Positions 12,180-24,989 of a DNA stretch of 64,000 nucleotides are shown here, in pieces. Below the pieces are notes generated by a model. That model worked only from the letters and a program-made list of their open reading frames with translations, was not told the origin of the DNA and made no database searches. The DNA comes from Siphonodentalium dalli. Its lineage: Eukaryota; Mollusca; Scaphopoda; Gadilida; Siphonodentaliidae. The DNA lies in assembly GCA_032622095.1 (NCBI GenBank), contig CP136068.1:7045314-7109313 (forward strand), given 5' to 3'. The position numbers were made by a program, and so were the translations under genes. Within the stretch, counting starts at the first letter, position 1. Each line of letters begins with the position of its first letter.

Positions 12180-14700
12180 GTGATATACAGTCACCAGGCC
12201 ATCTCCATATCATTTTAAGTAGTTGGGCGTTCACATTTCATAATCCCGACATATGGTGACCCACATAAGTCACTTGAACAATTATATCGTCTTAACTGTC
12301 ATATTTATATGGGAATGGCAATCAAGGCATTCACACAATGAGTTGCAAACAGATATAACTAGATTAAGCATTAAACGTATATGTATCATTCTATTGAAGA
12401 TATACATATATTCGTGCAAACTGAGAGACCTGGAACCGTCAGAGGATTGCATATATATAATAACAAAATTTAGTCTGTTCCATTCAATACAGTTTCCACA
12501 AAAAGTTACAATTTGTCAAGAGATATGGAAGGCCTGTTCAAAAATAGTGGTCACAGTGTGCAGTCAAATATAGTTTCTTTTGATGTACAAGAAAATGCAG
12601 TTAGTAGCACAAGAATTTTCAGGATCCTACCAATACTGACATCTGACAAGGGTTTTAGAACAGACTCATCGACTGACATAAACAACTCAAAATCTCGCTC
12701 TGTGCCTGACACATGTAGCGCTGATATTCTGGGCAGCAACATTTCGTTTAAACTAAGAATATTTAGTCAATATATAGCACCATGAACAGAGGAGCACCTG
12801 GAAATTTCTTTGAAACATCTGTATCTTCATGGCGATATGATAGCCAGGTGTCCTCGATATCTTAATCCAACCCACTACATTGATTGATACATCTCAATAT
12901 GTAAAACCCAGTTATCATCTTTTATCGAACTAATGTGTTTATGATGTTCATGTATCATCTAATGTATATGCAGTTGTAATTAAATAAATACTTCATTATT
13001 GGTGGAACGGATTAATCGCGATAAACAGAATGACAATTGACAAGATGAGCCACTACTTATATTCCATAACTGTAATAATCGTGTATTGTGATGCTATTTG
13101 AATATACAATTTATGAGAAAACGTATAACACTTTCAGCAAGAGCATTCTCTATTCCCAACAAATATCCACAGCTTACATTTACCTGGGCAACGCCGGGTA
13201 ACCCTGCTAGTATATAATATATACAACAGTTTACATGTGCATGTTTTACATTCATCTGACTCAAGCGTACAAGTATTTTAATTATGGATGGATGGATATA
13301 CCATGTCCATGCAAGGGCGAATCCAACACCCCGCATCGTGGGTGTGCCACACGCGGACTATTTTCACACGACTCTCCATTTAGCATACCATAATTATACT
13401 CAATAGTATTCCTTTTTCTAGTTATTTTAATCCGATTGGGTTTTAAAGGCATGGATGGCATTCGTTGCAGAATTACTTATATTTGTTCAAATCGCCATCA
13501 ACAGAAGGAACACCAAAATATATACAGTTCCACTCATATGCCAAACATAATCAGCGCGTAAATAGTATATTGTCATCAAGACGTACTTACGCTGGTGTAC
13601 TTAAACAAGAGACTACTCGTGTTACATAAGTTGTGCTTCTGTAATACATAACGCAGCGCAATTATATTGGTTAATCACACAAAATGATACAAACGCTCTT
13701 ATTATTTCCATATTAGGAAAACTGTAACAAATAACGCTCTTTATGTTTACCATATCCAGATCTAAACAAAAGCCAGGAAAAGCCTGTTTATGCATTATTT
13801 CTGATTGGTACATTCAGGTGACAATGGCATAAGAACAACGTCTGTCTATATCTTAGTTTTCTTACTGTTTATGGCGGTTTCTGACGGAGATGAATCATGA
13901 ATATTTTAACAGCATACCCAAGACCTCCCGTATCTTTAAGTAATGGGCTCAATACAGGAAAACGCGTCGATTTGAATGTGGTACATATTTACGTTTGTAA
14001 ACACCTGAAGATCCAGTTGCAATTCTGAGAATTCAATGTGTAAGCAAGATTCCCGGGAATTCCCCAACAAGGGAGCCAACTAAACCGCAAGTGCTTTTTA
14101 TTTCTTCTAAGTTCTGTTCACAAACATTTCCTGTAGGTTTCCTTATATATTTGTGAAATATATGAATTATTGATCCTTGTATATTTGGTTTGTGTCTTGC
14201 TTCATAAAAATAAAAACTTTTGTAAGCACTTGCTGTTCGAATTCCGAAAATGAATGTTAAAGGACAATTCCGCGAATTCCATCAACAAAGTGTCAAGGTC
14301 GACACAAAAAAGAAGGCCACCACAGTGGTCTCTTTGTTTCTCAGCCGACAATAATTTAATGAACAGAAACATGTTTTCATTAACTGAAGAACTGGTTGAC
14401 ATCACTAATTTCCCCAAGTTAGACACAAAGACTAAAACCATACTGTCTTTGTTTCTCATCCCGACACAAATGATGTCGTGTTTATTCAATGATTTCAACT
14501 CATTAGTAATATTTTATTACTTAACGTTTTATTAAAATCCATGTTTAAAGATAAATCGGTTAATTTTAAATGTTCAGATTTCATTAATGAGTGTTTTGTG
14601 GGAGAGCACGAGAGGTAATCGGAGTCGGGCGACCTCCCCCTGGGATTTTTTTTGGATACATGTAGTACATATCTCTAGAAATTTACAAATTAGAGGCAAT
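12180..14700. other. non-coding stretch with one common-repeat signature
   Basis: At about 13170-13210 the minus strand reads CTAGCAGGGTTACCCGGCGT followed by TGCCCAGGTAAAT, which resembles an interspersed-repeat end common in invertebrate genomes (from memory, not searched). Frames at 12513-12785 and 14202-14535 are open on both strands in places but show no domain. Confidence 0.4.
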
Positions 14701-14709
14701 TATTAGTAC

Positions 14710-14832
14710 ACATCTCGAGAAAATTACTAATTTCAAAAATCAATATATAATAATTCTGAGCTTTGATTGGTGGGTTTCTCGACTCGAATCAAATATGTTT
14801 TACCACCAAAGCCAAATAAATAGTAATATAGG
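14710..14832. repeat. dispersed repeat family, copy
   Basis: Contains AATTTCAAAAATC, TTCTGAGCTTTGATTGGTGG, TCTCGACTCGAATCAAATAT and AAGCCAAATAAATAGTAATA. The same ordered blocks occur at 9055-9158 and 28327-28450, and the last block also at 8035-8070. No coding capacity; SINE- or MITE-like. Confidence 0.75.
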
Positions 14833-14940
14833 ACACTCTGATCGGATTGAGTACCATTAATCGTTAATGGCAAATTCAATGGCAGGACAAACATTTCTAT
14901 ACAGTTGTTTCCAATGTATAAAACAGGTCTGGGTGATCCA

Positions 14941-16080
14941 TTTGTGCTTAAGAATAAATGATAATGATTTGTGCTCATTTGTAAATAATTTGCGCTTAAG
15001 CGTAAATAAATTGTCTTAAGAGTAAATACTTTGCACTTTTGCGCCAATAAGGAATAAATGTGAAAATGCTTTACCTCTCACACACCTACATTTTGGGAGT
15101 TCCTTCTCTTACAATGTAGTTAGACCGGTGTCAGAGAAGGTACTGCCAGGAAGACTTTAGACCGATTGGTCTATACTTTTTAGACCGAACGGTCTAATAA
15201 AGAACATTCGGTGGTTCACCCATATGGGATGCGATTTTAACATTTGTACCTTATTTGCGCTTGAGCATAAATATGATCCATAATTTTTCGCTTCTAAAGT
15301 GTAAGTAATTTGCGCATGGCCTCCCATATACATATTCACCTAGACCTGATAAATTGCCATGAATCATGATAATTTTCAAACGGAATGACAACTTTTTATC
15401 AAATAAACTGTCAAATGTCTTTTTCAACTTTAAGATTTGTTTAATGAAAATTTTATGTCTTATCTATTGGCAAATTGTCAACATTCAATCTATTTAAACT
15501 GATTGGCCAACACATTTAGGCATATGCAGGGCTCAAAATAGATTTAGTATAGAGAGAATCCAATTAGTCATAAAGCACTAAAAATTGAAAAGTACGCTTA
15601 AGCGCACTGCCATTAAGCTTATGCATAATAGATTTCCATAGCCTTATTACCTTACATATACTGATATCATCTAAGCTAGATATTTGTCAAAAGTTACTAG
15701 CATCAGGAATTGGCTGCATCCATTTCAGCTTCAGGGGAGTTTTCACATATGGAATATGAATTACACTTAAGCGTGATGACAATACGCTTAAGGGTAATGG
15801 CTTTATGCTTAAGCGTAATAGATTATTCTTTGAATAGCATAATGGAAATATGAATTACGCTCAAGCATAATGGCTTAATGCATTACGCTTAAGCGTAATT
15901 GGCTATTAAATGTGAATTTGAACTCCCATATAATATGGGACATGGTTTTAATATTTACTTCTTATTATCACTTAAGCATAAATATGAAAATTATGATCCT
16001 TTTGTGCTTAAGCATAAATAATTTGCATTTACGCGTAAGTGATTTAGGCTTAAGCGCAAATAAGGAATAAATGTGAAAGT
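14941..16080. repeat. cluster of GCTTAAGC palindromes, two related copies
   Basis: TT(A/T)CGCTTAAGCGTAA-type self-complementary motifs recur at 14941-15060, 15251-15315, 15591-15632, 15762-15900 and 15961-16080, often spaced about 20 bp. 14941-15060 and 15961-16080 share the ending AA(T)AAGGAATAAATGTGAAA and look like two copies of one element. Best units are ATTACGCTTAAGCGTAAT near 15882-15900 and TTTGCGCTTAAGCGTAAAT near 14990-15008. Confidence 0.85.
15158..15197. repeat. two adjacent 16-18 bp palindromes
   Basis: TAGACCGATTGGTCTA-type (15158-15173, mismatches only in the centre) and TTAGACCGAACGGTCTAA (15180-15197), seven bases apart. They can form two neighbouring small hairpins. Confidence 0.8.
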
Positions 16081-16089
16081 ACATGCCAT

Positions 16090-18505
16090 TCCATACACAT
16101 GACCTAAAGTTCTAAACCTGGTAAATTGATGTGGACATGACCAATTGCAAACAGCCTCACAAATGTTTATCAAATATACTGAGAAATTTCTTTTTCAACT
16201 TGAAGTCTTTTTGTTGAAATTTGTTTATGTCTTATCCATTGACAAAGGCATAATCGTATTTGTTGAGGTTGAAATGTTCTGTCACTTCTCTATCGTGTTG
16301 GTGCCGATATATGAGCTTGTGTGCTGATACAAAATACGTGTGAAGATTTCGTGTAAAGTTGAAGTTGAAACTGAAAGCATCCTATAATTAATAGTTAGTA
16401 GATACATACATGTCAAGATTCCCAGAGATAAGATTGTCCGGCCATCGGGAAACATATCTGTGATCACCCATTGAACCAGTCTAAGTTAGTTGCTGTGATT
16501 TTAACACTATAATGTGTTTCAGTCGCTTCGAAATTAAATGGCGACTGCCAGCCTGACCATGTGCTACACGGAAACAGTAACGATTACTCTTGAAGACTAT
16601 CAGTCAAAACCAATATATGGTATTGAACATGTCCTCAAAACCAAGGGATTCAGATTTGGTTTTGATCAAAACCAAGGGAATCAGACTTGGTATTGATCAA
16701 TACCAACAAACACCGAATATATTGTCAGTGTAGCCGAAATCAATTTAGATGTCGTATAAGATAACCGAGAAACAGTTTAGTGTATGTGCCGCAAGTTGGC
16801 AGCGCGACAACATAATAACGTGGCAATCGTCAAGACGTTCGTCACTTATTTGGCAATGCGTGTGTGGTTATTGGCGTATCAATGTAATGTCCGTTGCATG
16901 TTTGACGACGATTATTTCAAACAATTCGAACGTACGCGCCATTTGTGAACACATATCATTGGTGCGTCCATATTTCATAAGTAACACGACTTTGTTTGTC
17001 ACGTACGAGTATTAAAATGCTTTCCGACCAAGCGCACAATACACTCACATACAAACAATATTATGTATAACCAACTACATAGCCATTACTTCTATAAACA
17101 GTGTTCACAGTCACTACACTAAAGCTCCAATATATATCCCTATAAATCCCTAGTAATATGATTTGGAGGGTATAATCATTTCTGACTATAGTGTTCTTGT
17201 TTATACTACTAGTAACAGGCAAATTAATGAATTGTCTCTGTATCTTATAATGTCGAACACAGAATAGCCTATACCATTAACTCATGCAGTGCCAGGTTAC
17301 CTGGGGAAAACGCTATCTGTGTGCCAGGTTTCCTGGGGAAAAAGCCATCATTTACACTAGCTATATATTTAGTTTGATTATTCAATATTTGAAAGAATCG
17401 AACTGATAGCAGAACTTGATATTATATGCCATACTCACGAAGTTCTTTGAAATTTCGGCACCATATGGTCATCACATGTCCACAATTTCGTGTTCCATGG
17501 CAACGATTACTTCAAATTAACACCGATCGCGTGGAATTACAAATCTGTTTTATGTGACCATCTAACTAACTTATTCTGTGCAGTTTTAGGCATTTATATT
17601 GCTGGTGGAATAACATAGCATTATGTTATGGCAAGGCTCGGAAGTGTGGGTGACAAATGAGTCCCTTCGAATTTTCTAAATAGGATGAGGTTTAAAATAA
17701 CCGATTTACTAGAGAAGCAGATCACAAAACTGAAAACAATTTGAAAATATATTGCTTCCGTTCGATAAGCCTTCAACGATCGTTCTATCGCTGTGCCGCG
17801 TATACTTCCAGTTCGTGTGATACACGTATCTACATGTACAGCGTCAATTAATCATCACTTTGGGCTATCGGAGTAACCCGTTGACAATTATATCGAATTC
17901 AGCGCAAATTTCAGTTCGATATCTTAAAATATGTAAGAGCAATCCTAATGTTTTCTATAGTAATTTATCATCGTAATTTGGCGAACCCCTTAAGGTACAT
18001 ATTTCGATTGACGTATAATGCGCACGTTGTCCAAATCAGCGTTCCTCGATCGTTTGATGTTAAACCAAGTGTTCGATGGATCAGGGAATGACCGATTTGA
18101 TAGTAATCGACCTTTACGCAATCAAAATCGGTTTCCAATTAACAGATATGTACGGTGTATACGTTGACCTCTCAGAGAGTTTGAATTCTGCAAGACTTTA
18201 GTCACGCCCACAAAACACATTTTTTCACCACCTATATTCAGACGGCCCTATCTCCTGCATGCCTCAACATACGGAGCTGCCCGATATGTCGTTTTAACGG
18301 ATATATCTTCTGCTACACCATGGTTGGCAAGCTGAATCTACGCATGTGCGTATATGCAGACCACCCCGATGGAAACTCTCCCAAGGTGTGACTTGTAATC
18401 CGCAGTGTTTTAAGCATGTACACCCATATTGAAATTGTGTGTTTTTCGCCCAGTAGAGCATGTTTTATTCGAGATGTTCTGGGCGACGTATATATGGATG
18501 GCGCC
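16090..18505. other. non-coding stretch
   Basis: Holds the second GATCAAAACC palindrome pair (16656-16706) and a two-copy repeat at about 17289-17342, TGCCAGGTTACCTGGGGAAA and TGCCAGGTTTCCTGGGGAAA, each with a CCAGGTNNCCTGG palindrome. No exon recognised. Confidence 0.5.
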
Positions 18506-18510
18506 TTTCG

Positions 18511-18538
18511 GGCGACGTATACATGTATATACGTCGCC
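18511..18538. repeat. 28-bp near-perfect palindrome
   Basis: GGCGACGTATACATGTATAT followed by ACGTCGCC; outer GGCGACGTATA pairs with TATACGTCGCC. A related half-site GGGCGACGTATATAT lies 30 bp upstream at 18481. GC-rich for this region; probable end of a small element. Confidence 0.8.
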
Positions 18539-18544
18539 GGCACT

Positions 18545-20585
18545 GAAAGAGTTAATATGACATTAGAACATAAAACACAAACATACACGTTTTCATCCTT
18601 GCGCATGAACCCCCACCCTAAAGATGATCCATGTGCCGGCTTGTCCGAATGATAATTGGGATATTTTCAAACAGAAACGGTCAAAATGTGAAAGTATATA
18701 ATTCGCATCTCTGACATCCCATATCTGGTTTGGCGACATCTCATCACAGGATCGATCTGCGGCTTTGATACCCGAAATTACTGTGGGTACCTACACTTGG
18801 ACGCAGATAATATTTTCGCGAACCGCTCTGCAGGCTAGATAATTTTACGGTTAATTAAAGATATATTTTGCTATTGATGCATGCATTATCCGCCATCTGT
18901 GGCTGATAATTATGTTTCAAACGAACTACCTAACGTCAAAAAGTGATAAAATCGTAAATGAGCCGGCATTTCTATTATATCTATCGTTGAGAGAAAGCTA
19001 TGGTCGTTATCCCATTGAGGGAAAATTCCATTTTGCGAAATTAGGTTTTGAATAGTGGATATCACCATTTAACTGGGATATATATATAGATTCATCTGAG
19101 GGAATCTGATTTTGTGATACCCTCGGGTTTGGTGATATCACGTACACGGGGGTGCACATCAATATCTGAAATGCCCGTAATTGGCAACGCCACCACATAT
19201 ATACACTATATACATACCATGGCTGCATGTGTGTTCCACCACCATAATAACTGAAGAGAGATAACTCTATTACACCATCACCTGAAATATCTATAAGTTT
19301 ACGCCCCGAAGGGTGGAATGTTGACAGGAAATTTTGCCACCAACCCGTGGACCATAGCCTACGGTAGGGTCCTTTATCTTACACAGATGTTTGTAAACGG
19401 GAGAGCCATTTACGTCCATATCTGATGGGACGGCTTGATCAAACCAATGTCAGCCATGTACATGCCGCCGGCACCACTTAACAACACTTCATCGAGGCAT
19501 ACACATTACTTTATATAGGCATGCTCGGAGTTCCCGACTTTTGTTTTTTGTCGATCCGGGGTCCAGCAAAACGGTATCTGGAGAAGACGGTCCCATTAAT
19601 TAGAATCGATTAAATCGGCTTAATATGATTGAGTTAGTGTTTATTTTGGCTAATTCATTTGGAAGTCAGTAACTTAATTTGATTGAAATAGTGTAGTGTT
19701 TAAGTAGGCTAATTGTGAAGTCCGCAATGTTTTCTTACATATAACAACACACAGAAACATACCTATATCGTAATGAAACATTGCCTTTCATGCTCGATCC
19801 GCGCCGTCAAATACGACCTGTCTCTCCAACATCCTTGGAAACTTTATATAGTACGATACAGACAATCTCAACACCTGCCTTGTCTTCCTTCAACCTGTCG
19901 TTTCCCTGGAGCAACCGGCCAGTCAACAACCACCAACAAAGCACCAACTTGAGAACTTAATTTATTTGATTTTTTCCCAACTGATGGTCATTTGAGTCCA
20001 AACATTTTACCGTAATATTGATAATATTCGACTTAAAAGTTAGATTGGTCGAAAAAACAATGAATTATACTTCCATGGTTTTATTTTTTGTCCAATATCA
20101 TATATTAGTCTTAGCAATTTTATAACGCTTATATCATATATCACAGGAAGTATAAGGGATAGGGAGCCCGAATATTTAGTCTATATAGGATATTGTCCGC
20201 GCTTGATTTTCAGAGTTATCCCCATTTGTGTGAAAAAAATGGGGTTGCTGTATCTCGAAAGTAGTTGTCGCCCATGGTTCGCAAAACACAATTTATTTCA
20301 TATCCTGTGTCCGCCTATGGCATGCAATGTATCCAGATCTGAGAGCTTCTATGCAGTTACTCGTTAGCAATTTGCTACGAAAAACAGTTTTGAACAGGGA
20401 CGGACAAATATTTTTGGGGCTTGGGTGGGGGCAATTTTCGCATTTTTTTGGCGATGTTTTCAACTATTTTTACTGTCATGTATCTACAGTTCGTACTAAT
20501 GATCATACTGCAATAATTTTCTAAATTGCTTGATAAATGTCCAAGTTAGAGACCATCAAATAATTTGGCTAATGAAGGAGCGTGT
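18545..20585. other. non-coding stretch
   Basis: A block at about 19245-19310 (GAGAGATAACTCTATTACAC ... ACCTGAAAT.TCTAT ... TACGCCCCGAAGGG) recurs at 62838-62900. Another at about 20185-20240 (GGATATTGTCCGCG .. GAGTTATCCCC) recurs at 63580-63620. Both show that 19-20 kb and 62-64 kb share one dispersed repeat family. Two degenerate 60-bp units occur near 19615-19735. Confidence 0.55.
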
Positions 20586-20589
20586 CAGA

Positions 20590-20700
20590 GGGTGAGACCC
20601 GGCCCCTGCAGGTGACGAAACCATGACATGGTGGTGAGATCAGGTCGGGGTGTTGAGACCAGGCCGCGGGTGGTGAAACCCGGCAGACTGGTGGCGGATG
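20590..20700. repeat. GC-rich GGTGAGACC-type short tandem repeat
   Basis: Four degenerate units of about 26-28 bp built on GGTGAGACCCGGCC / GGTGACGAAACC / GGTGAGATCAGGTC / GTTGAGACCAGGCC / GGTGAAACCCGGC. GC-rich compared with its surroundings. Confidence 0.65.
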
Positions 20701-20879
20701 TAAACGTCAGATTTAGCAAAAATAACAACAACAAAAAAACAAAAACAAAAAGCAAGGCCAGCGGTATAATATTCGTTTTGTACGTTCCAAATGGGAAAAG
20801 TGATTCTGACCGGAATGTACCATTTATAAGTTTTTGTCCCAACTGTTACCGATCTTCGACAAGAACAACAAAATGACAT

Positions 20880-21830
20880 ATTTTTTAGCGCCAAATCCAA
20901 CTGGATAATAGATGGCACGTTTAACGCAGAAGCAGGTACGCCGGTATCCTGTAGGGACGACCTGAAAGTTTGATAGCTCTGCTATAAAAGCAACCTGACC
21001 AACAGCGAGCGAGCTTCGGGTGGGTTTATACTTTTTTGCAAATTTCAACGAAAATTAAAAGAGGGGGATCATCTAAAAATCAAATATCTAGATAAAAATA
21101 TTTTGACGAGTGGATGTGATAGATAGTATCCAGGCGCAACTAATGGTGTCTTCTTAGTTAGCGCTAAAGCCGAAGGTTTACTGGTGGCGATGCTTTATAA
21201 TGTAAATAAGAATATTTAAGTACTGTATCACTAAACTATTTTTCCCGCCAAATCCAAGCGGGATAATGAAGGAGTGATGTAATGCAGGATCAGGTACGTC
21301 GATAAACTGTAGGTAATCTACCAAAGTTTAACCGCTCAACTTAAAAAGCAACATGCGCAACGGAGAACTCCGTTCGTGTAGGTTCAAATTGGCAAATTTC
21401 ACCGAAAATCAAAAGTGGTAAAATACTCAAAAAAATCAAACATGGAGATACAATTTAGTGCGATTTCCAATTTTTTAGAGCAAACGGTTTACTCGTGGCG
21501 ACGCTTTATAGCGTAATTCGTAATATGTACTGAGGAACACAGTCTACCATCGGTATATGGCAAAAGGCGAAATTCGCCCATTTTCCCGCCAAATCCAAAC
21601 AGGCTATGAAGGAGGGAGTTAAATGCACGAGCATGTACTCTCGGTATACCATAGATACAACCCCAAAGTTCGACTGTCGTGGTATAAAAGCAATCTGCCT
21701 AACAGAGAGTGCGCATTGGGGTGGGTCGAGGCTTTTGGCAAGTTACAGTAAAACTCGCAAAGGAAAACAAAAAATGGAGAACTCTTTAACTGATAGAAAA
21801 CAAATTTGACGAGTATATGTGGTGGTACAA
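20880..21830. repeat. three degenerate tandem units of about 330-360 bp
   Basis: Units start near 20890, 21245 and 21583 with CGCCAAATCCAA(C/G)(T/C)GG. They then share AGGTACG.CG.TA.ACTGTAGG, AAAGTTTGA, ATAAAAGCAAC.TG.C.AACAG.GAG, GGGT..GT.TT, GCAAATTTCA.CGAAAATCAAAAG and, in two, TTTGACGAGT.(G/T)ATGTG. Non-coding satellite-like block. Confidence 0.8.
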
Positions 21831-22079
21831 TTCACGTGCAAATTCAATGAAATTTTCTAACTTTTCGAATGAATTAACCAGGATGCTCGCGAAATCTGAT
21901 TAAGTTTTTTTATTGGAATGAATTGGTCATGGTTTTCTTTAACTGGGGTCGCGTTGCAGCATTTTATTGAACTAAAACTATATTATGTACATGCATCCAT
22001 CCTACCCCATATATAACACACATTCACATATTATGCAGGAAAATATCCCCTGATGACTGTATACACTGGGAAAGTTTAA

Positions 22080-22510
22080 TGCTATGAATAGATGCAGGTT
22101 CATGTAAAGGGTTAAATTTAAGGATAGGGCTATGTGTAGATCAGGGTTATGTTTCGGGTTAGGGTTATGGGTAGGATCAGGTTTATAAATTGGGTTAGAA
22201 TTGTGGATATAGTTAATGTTAACAAGGTGACCGTGTTATGCAAATGCTTTCGTTTTGGTAAGGCTTGTATGTAGATTAGACTTATCGAAAGGGTTATGAT
22301 AAGGGTTCAGGGTATGGATATGGCTTGCGCGAGTGCTATGAATATGGTCAGGGTAATTTATTGGGTTGGGTTAAGTGTTGTGGATATGGTTATGGATAGG
22401 GTTAGTGTTTTAGATTTGCTACGATTAAAGTTGTGCTAGAAATACTAGGGTTATACATGTAGTGGTTTATGGGTATGGAATGGATAGGGTGGGTAAAGGG
22501 TTAAATTAAA
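22080..22510. repeat. degenerate GGGTTA/GGGTTATGGATA array
   Basis: Many GGGTTA, GGTTATGG and GGATAGGGTTA variants on the plus strand, with only one GGGTTAGGGTTA in perfect register (about 22158-22171). It resembles a heavily mutated interstitial telomere-like tract. The degeneracy makes a simple-repeat origin equally likely. Confidence 0.6.
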
Positions 22511-22685
22511 ATGAGGATCGGAGATGGGGGAATATGCATGGAAGTATCAAAAGTCTGCAGAATTGTAACCCTCTAGTTTCATTTGTTATGTTATTTTGTG
22601 ATTATTATTATCATTAGTTTCATGTATCATAAAATAAATAACGAATAATTATAAACAATGGTGCTATTATATATGGGACCGATTT

Positions 22686-22752
22686 ATCCGGGGCTGTCTT
22701 CGCATGGGGCCGTCTTCGTATGGGGCCGACTTCGCACGAGACCGACTTCTCC
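22686..22752. repeat. four copies of a 17-bp unit
   Basis: Units GGGGC(T/C)GTCTTCGCAT, GGGGCCGTCTTCGTAT, GGGGCCGACTTCGCAC, GAGACCGACTTCTCCT run head to tail. Short GC-rich minisatellite. Confidence 0.85.
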
Positions 22753-22754
22753 TG

Positions 22755-23790
22755 CATTCAACAAAACCTCTGGCGGTATTCAAACTCGCTAACCACCCAA
22801 CCATCCAACTCCAGCAATGATTTCACTTCGATGCTTTCACTTTCAAATTAATTAATTACAAATACAAAATTAATTAGCAATGCATGGCAATATCTCTCAA
22901 TAAATTGAATAATTTAACATTACTAGTATAACTTTACTTTTGTCAAAACCAATAGTGATTACTTTCACAAAACTAGCGCTATTCACATTCAAGTTAAACT
23001 AAGCTGAATGTATCTGTTTTCGTTGAATTTATAATGTGTAAAACGTGATCACGGTATACACCGGAAATATGGTAATTAGAATCAGATAATTTTGAACTAA
23101 CAGTAAACCCCCGTTGAAAAGATGAAGAATAATTCCTCACGTCCAAGATGAAGTCTAATTTAGAAATTACCACTATACTACTTTACTAATACTACTAAAC
23201 AGTTCTGCTGTTGTTGAATCATAAATCCATACACATGCTGCCTACATGAAAATCAACCTCTTTTTAATTTCAATTGCTATGATTTTATTCATTTTTGTTT
23301 TGAGAATTGTCCCGACCTTGTAGGTATAACCGGAAATTTGATTTTGTGTTGGTCTTCGCTAATGACAACTGTTGTTAAGCTTTGGAGTTGGAACAGAGAT
23401 TGGGGAATTGATAAATTAGACTCCTTTTGCGATTGAATTAATTCAGTTGATGGCACCTATGATATAGTTATCTAGCCAAGTTAACTTACAATAAATCATT
23501 CATTGAAACAGGAACGACAATAACAAAGACTCAGAGTTTGAGACAGTTAGTTTCAAAGTTTCAAACACAAACTTGATCAAGTCAAAGTCAAAGAACTGAA
23601 GTATAAAAAATCACAGTAAAGGAAGTGTTTTTGGTGACATTTCTGTCCGTCCGAAACAAGATATGAAGTACTATTTTTAGTTAGATCACTCACAAGCTGG
23701 AATCCACAAGTTTCTATCAGAAAAAGGAATTTGACCAACCCATCTGAAACTGATGAAAAGTTCACGGAATGGAACAGTGTGTGCACGCCT
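22755..23790. other. AT-rich non-coding stretch before the LINE
   Basis: No exon or repeat recognised. The last part may include 5' untranslated sequence of the LINE, whose left end cannot be placed. Confidence 0.4.
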
Positions 23791-23819
23791 GAATGTTATG
23801 AAAGACCACAGCTATCCAC

Positions 23820-24989
23820 TTGCCGACAGGGGGTTCTGGCCGGAGGGTTTGTATTGTAGACCCTGGCGATCAGAATCTCAACGCAACAATGTGCACAATA
23901 ATGGACATGCAACATAAACTGAGGTTCCTGTCTTGGAATACTACTGGCATAACTAGTAGCGCCGCATATCTGAACAATGTCCTTGACAATGAGACATTCC
24001 ACGTTGTCGGTATATCTGAACACTGGTTATGCGACAGCAAGATCGACTTCTTGAACACACTAAGTGATAAGTACACTTGCACAAGCAAGCATGGATGAAC
24101 GTTAAAAATAACCAGGGGTGGCACATATGTCAGAGACGGAGTTGCGATCTTTATCCGAAATGATGTTTCGATTCACTGTGTTGAACTGAGTATCGACGAC
24201 GACAAACTCGTCTGGATACAACTTAAACTATATGACAGACACCACTTATCTGTTATCCAGTTGTGCATGCCAAACGTTAACCATGGTGATGATGTGTTCA
24301 AGCACAATAACCCGCGAAATAAATACATTATGTTGGACACAACTGCAGAACCAACCATTATAGTTAGTACAACGGAGCGCGTAGTTATAGATGAACGACT
24401 GAAGTTTAATGAACACGTTAATTATATTTGCAGCAAAACAACTATGATGCTCGGTGTGATTTACATAACATTCATTAACCTCGAAACCATCAGATTCAGA
24501 ACGTTGTATATCGCCATGGTAAAACCAGTACTAGAATATTGCAACACAGCTTCGAGCCCACATTGTAATCGGCACAGCTTAGAAATCGAACGAATACAAC
24601 GAAGAGCGACGAAAATGGTGCCACTTGTGCGATATCTGCCTTATCGACAACGTATAAGACTGAATTTAATGTCAATACAATTTAGAAGATTTAGATGGGA
24701 TCTCATTGCGCTGTTCAGAAAGATGAATGTACACTATTATTTGGACCCGTATCGGTCTTTTCAAAAGAGCTTGAGCAAAAATACTATGGGGCATGAAGAG
24801 AAATTACAAAAGAAAATAGTTAAAAAGGACACGAGGAAATTCTACTTTGCTAATAGAGTTATCCCACATTGGAATTGACTACCAGATTTCATAGTTTCTG
24901 CTGGAAGTAGTGCACTGTTTAAAACATATATCGACTCACATGTTCATGATAAGATATACGATTTCGATAACTCGCATACATGTACATGA
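23820..24989 (+). pseudogene. non-LTR retrotransposon (APE-type LINE), internally deleted
   Basis: One plus-strand frame runs almost the whole length, broken by two TGA codons (24096-24098 and 24876-24878). The first part carries the start of an APE-like endonuclease: LRFLSWNTTGI, then GISEHWL with the metal-binding Glu, and, after the first stop, GGTYVRDGVAIFIRND. At about 24260-24330 the frame jumps from mid-endonuclease to the C-terminal end of the reverse-transcriptase ORF: DERLKFNEHVNYI, YIAMVKPVLEYC, IERIQRRATKMV, LPYRQRI, then FANRVIPHWN and, after the second stop, LPDFIVSAGSSALFKTYID. This tail is typical of CR1/Jockey-group elements. The catalytic reverse-transcriptase core is deleted, so the copy cannot move itself. 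It lies just upstream of exon A of the 25-30 kb gene. Confidence 0.9.

Noticed and set aside
14202-14535. Overlapping open frames of 98 and 93 codons on opposite strands
   Set aside because: Both strands open at once with no domain; most likely chance.
22156-22172. Functional telomere repeat
   Set aside because: Only one exact GGGTTAGGGTTA occurs; the rest is highly degenerate.
24261-24878. 205-codon frame as an independent gene
   Set aside because: It is the reverse-transcriptase tail of the LINE fused to part of its endonuclease.
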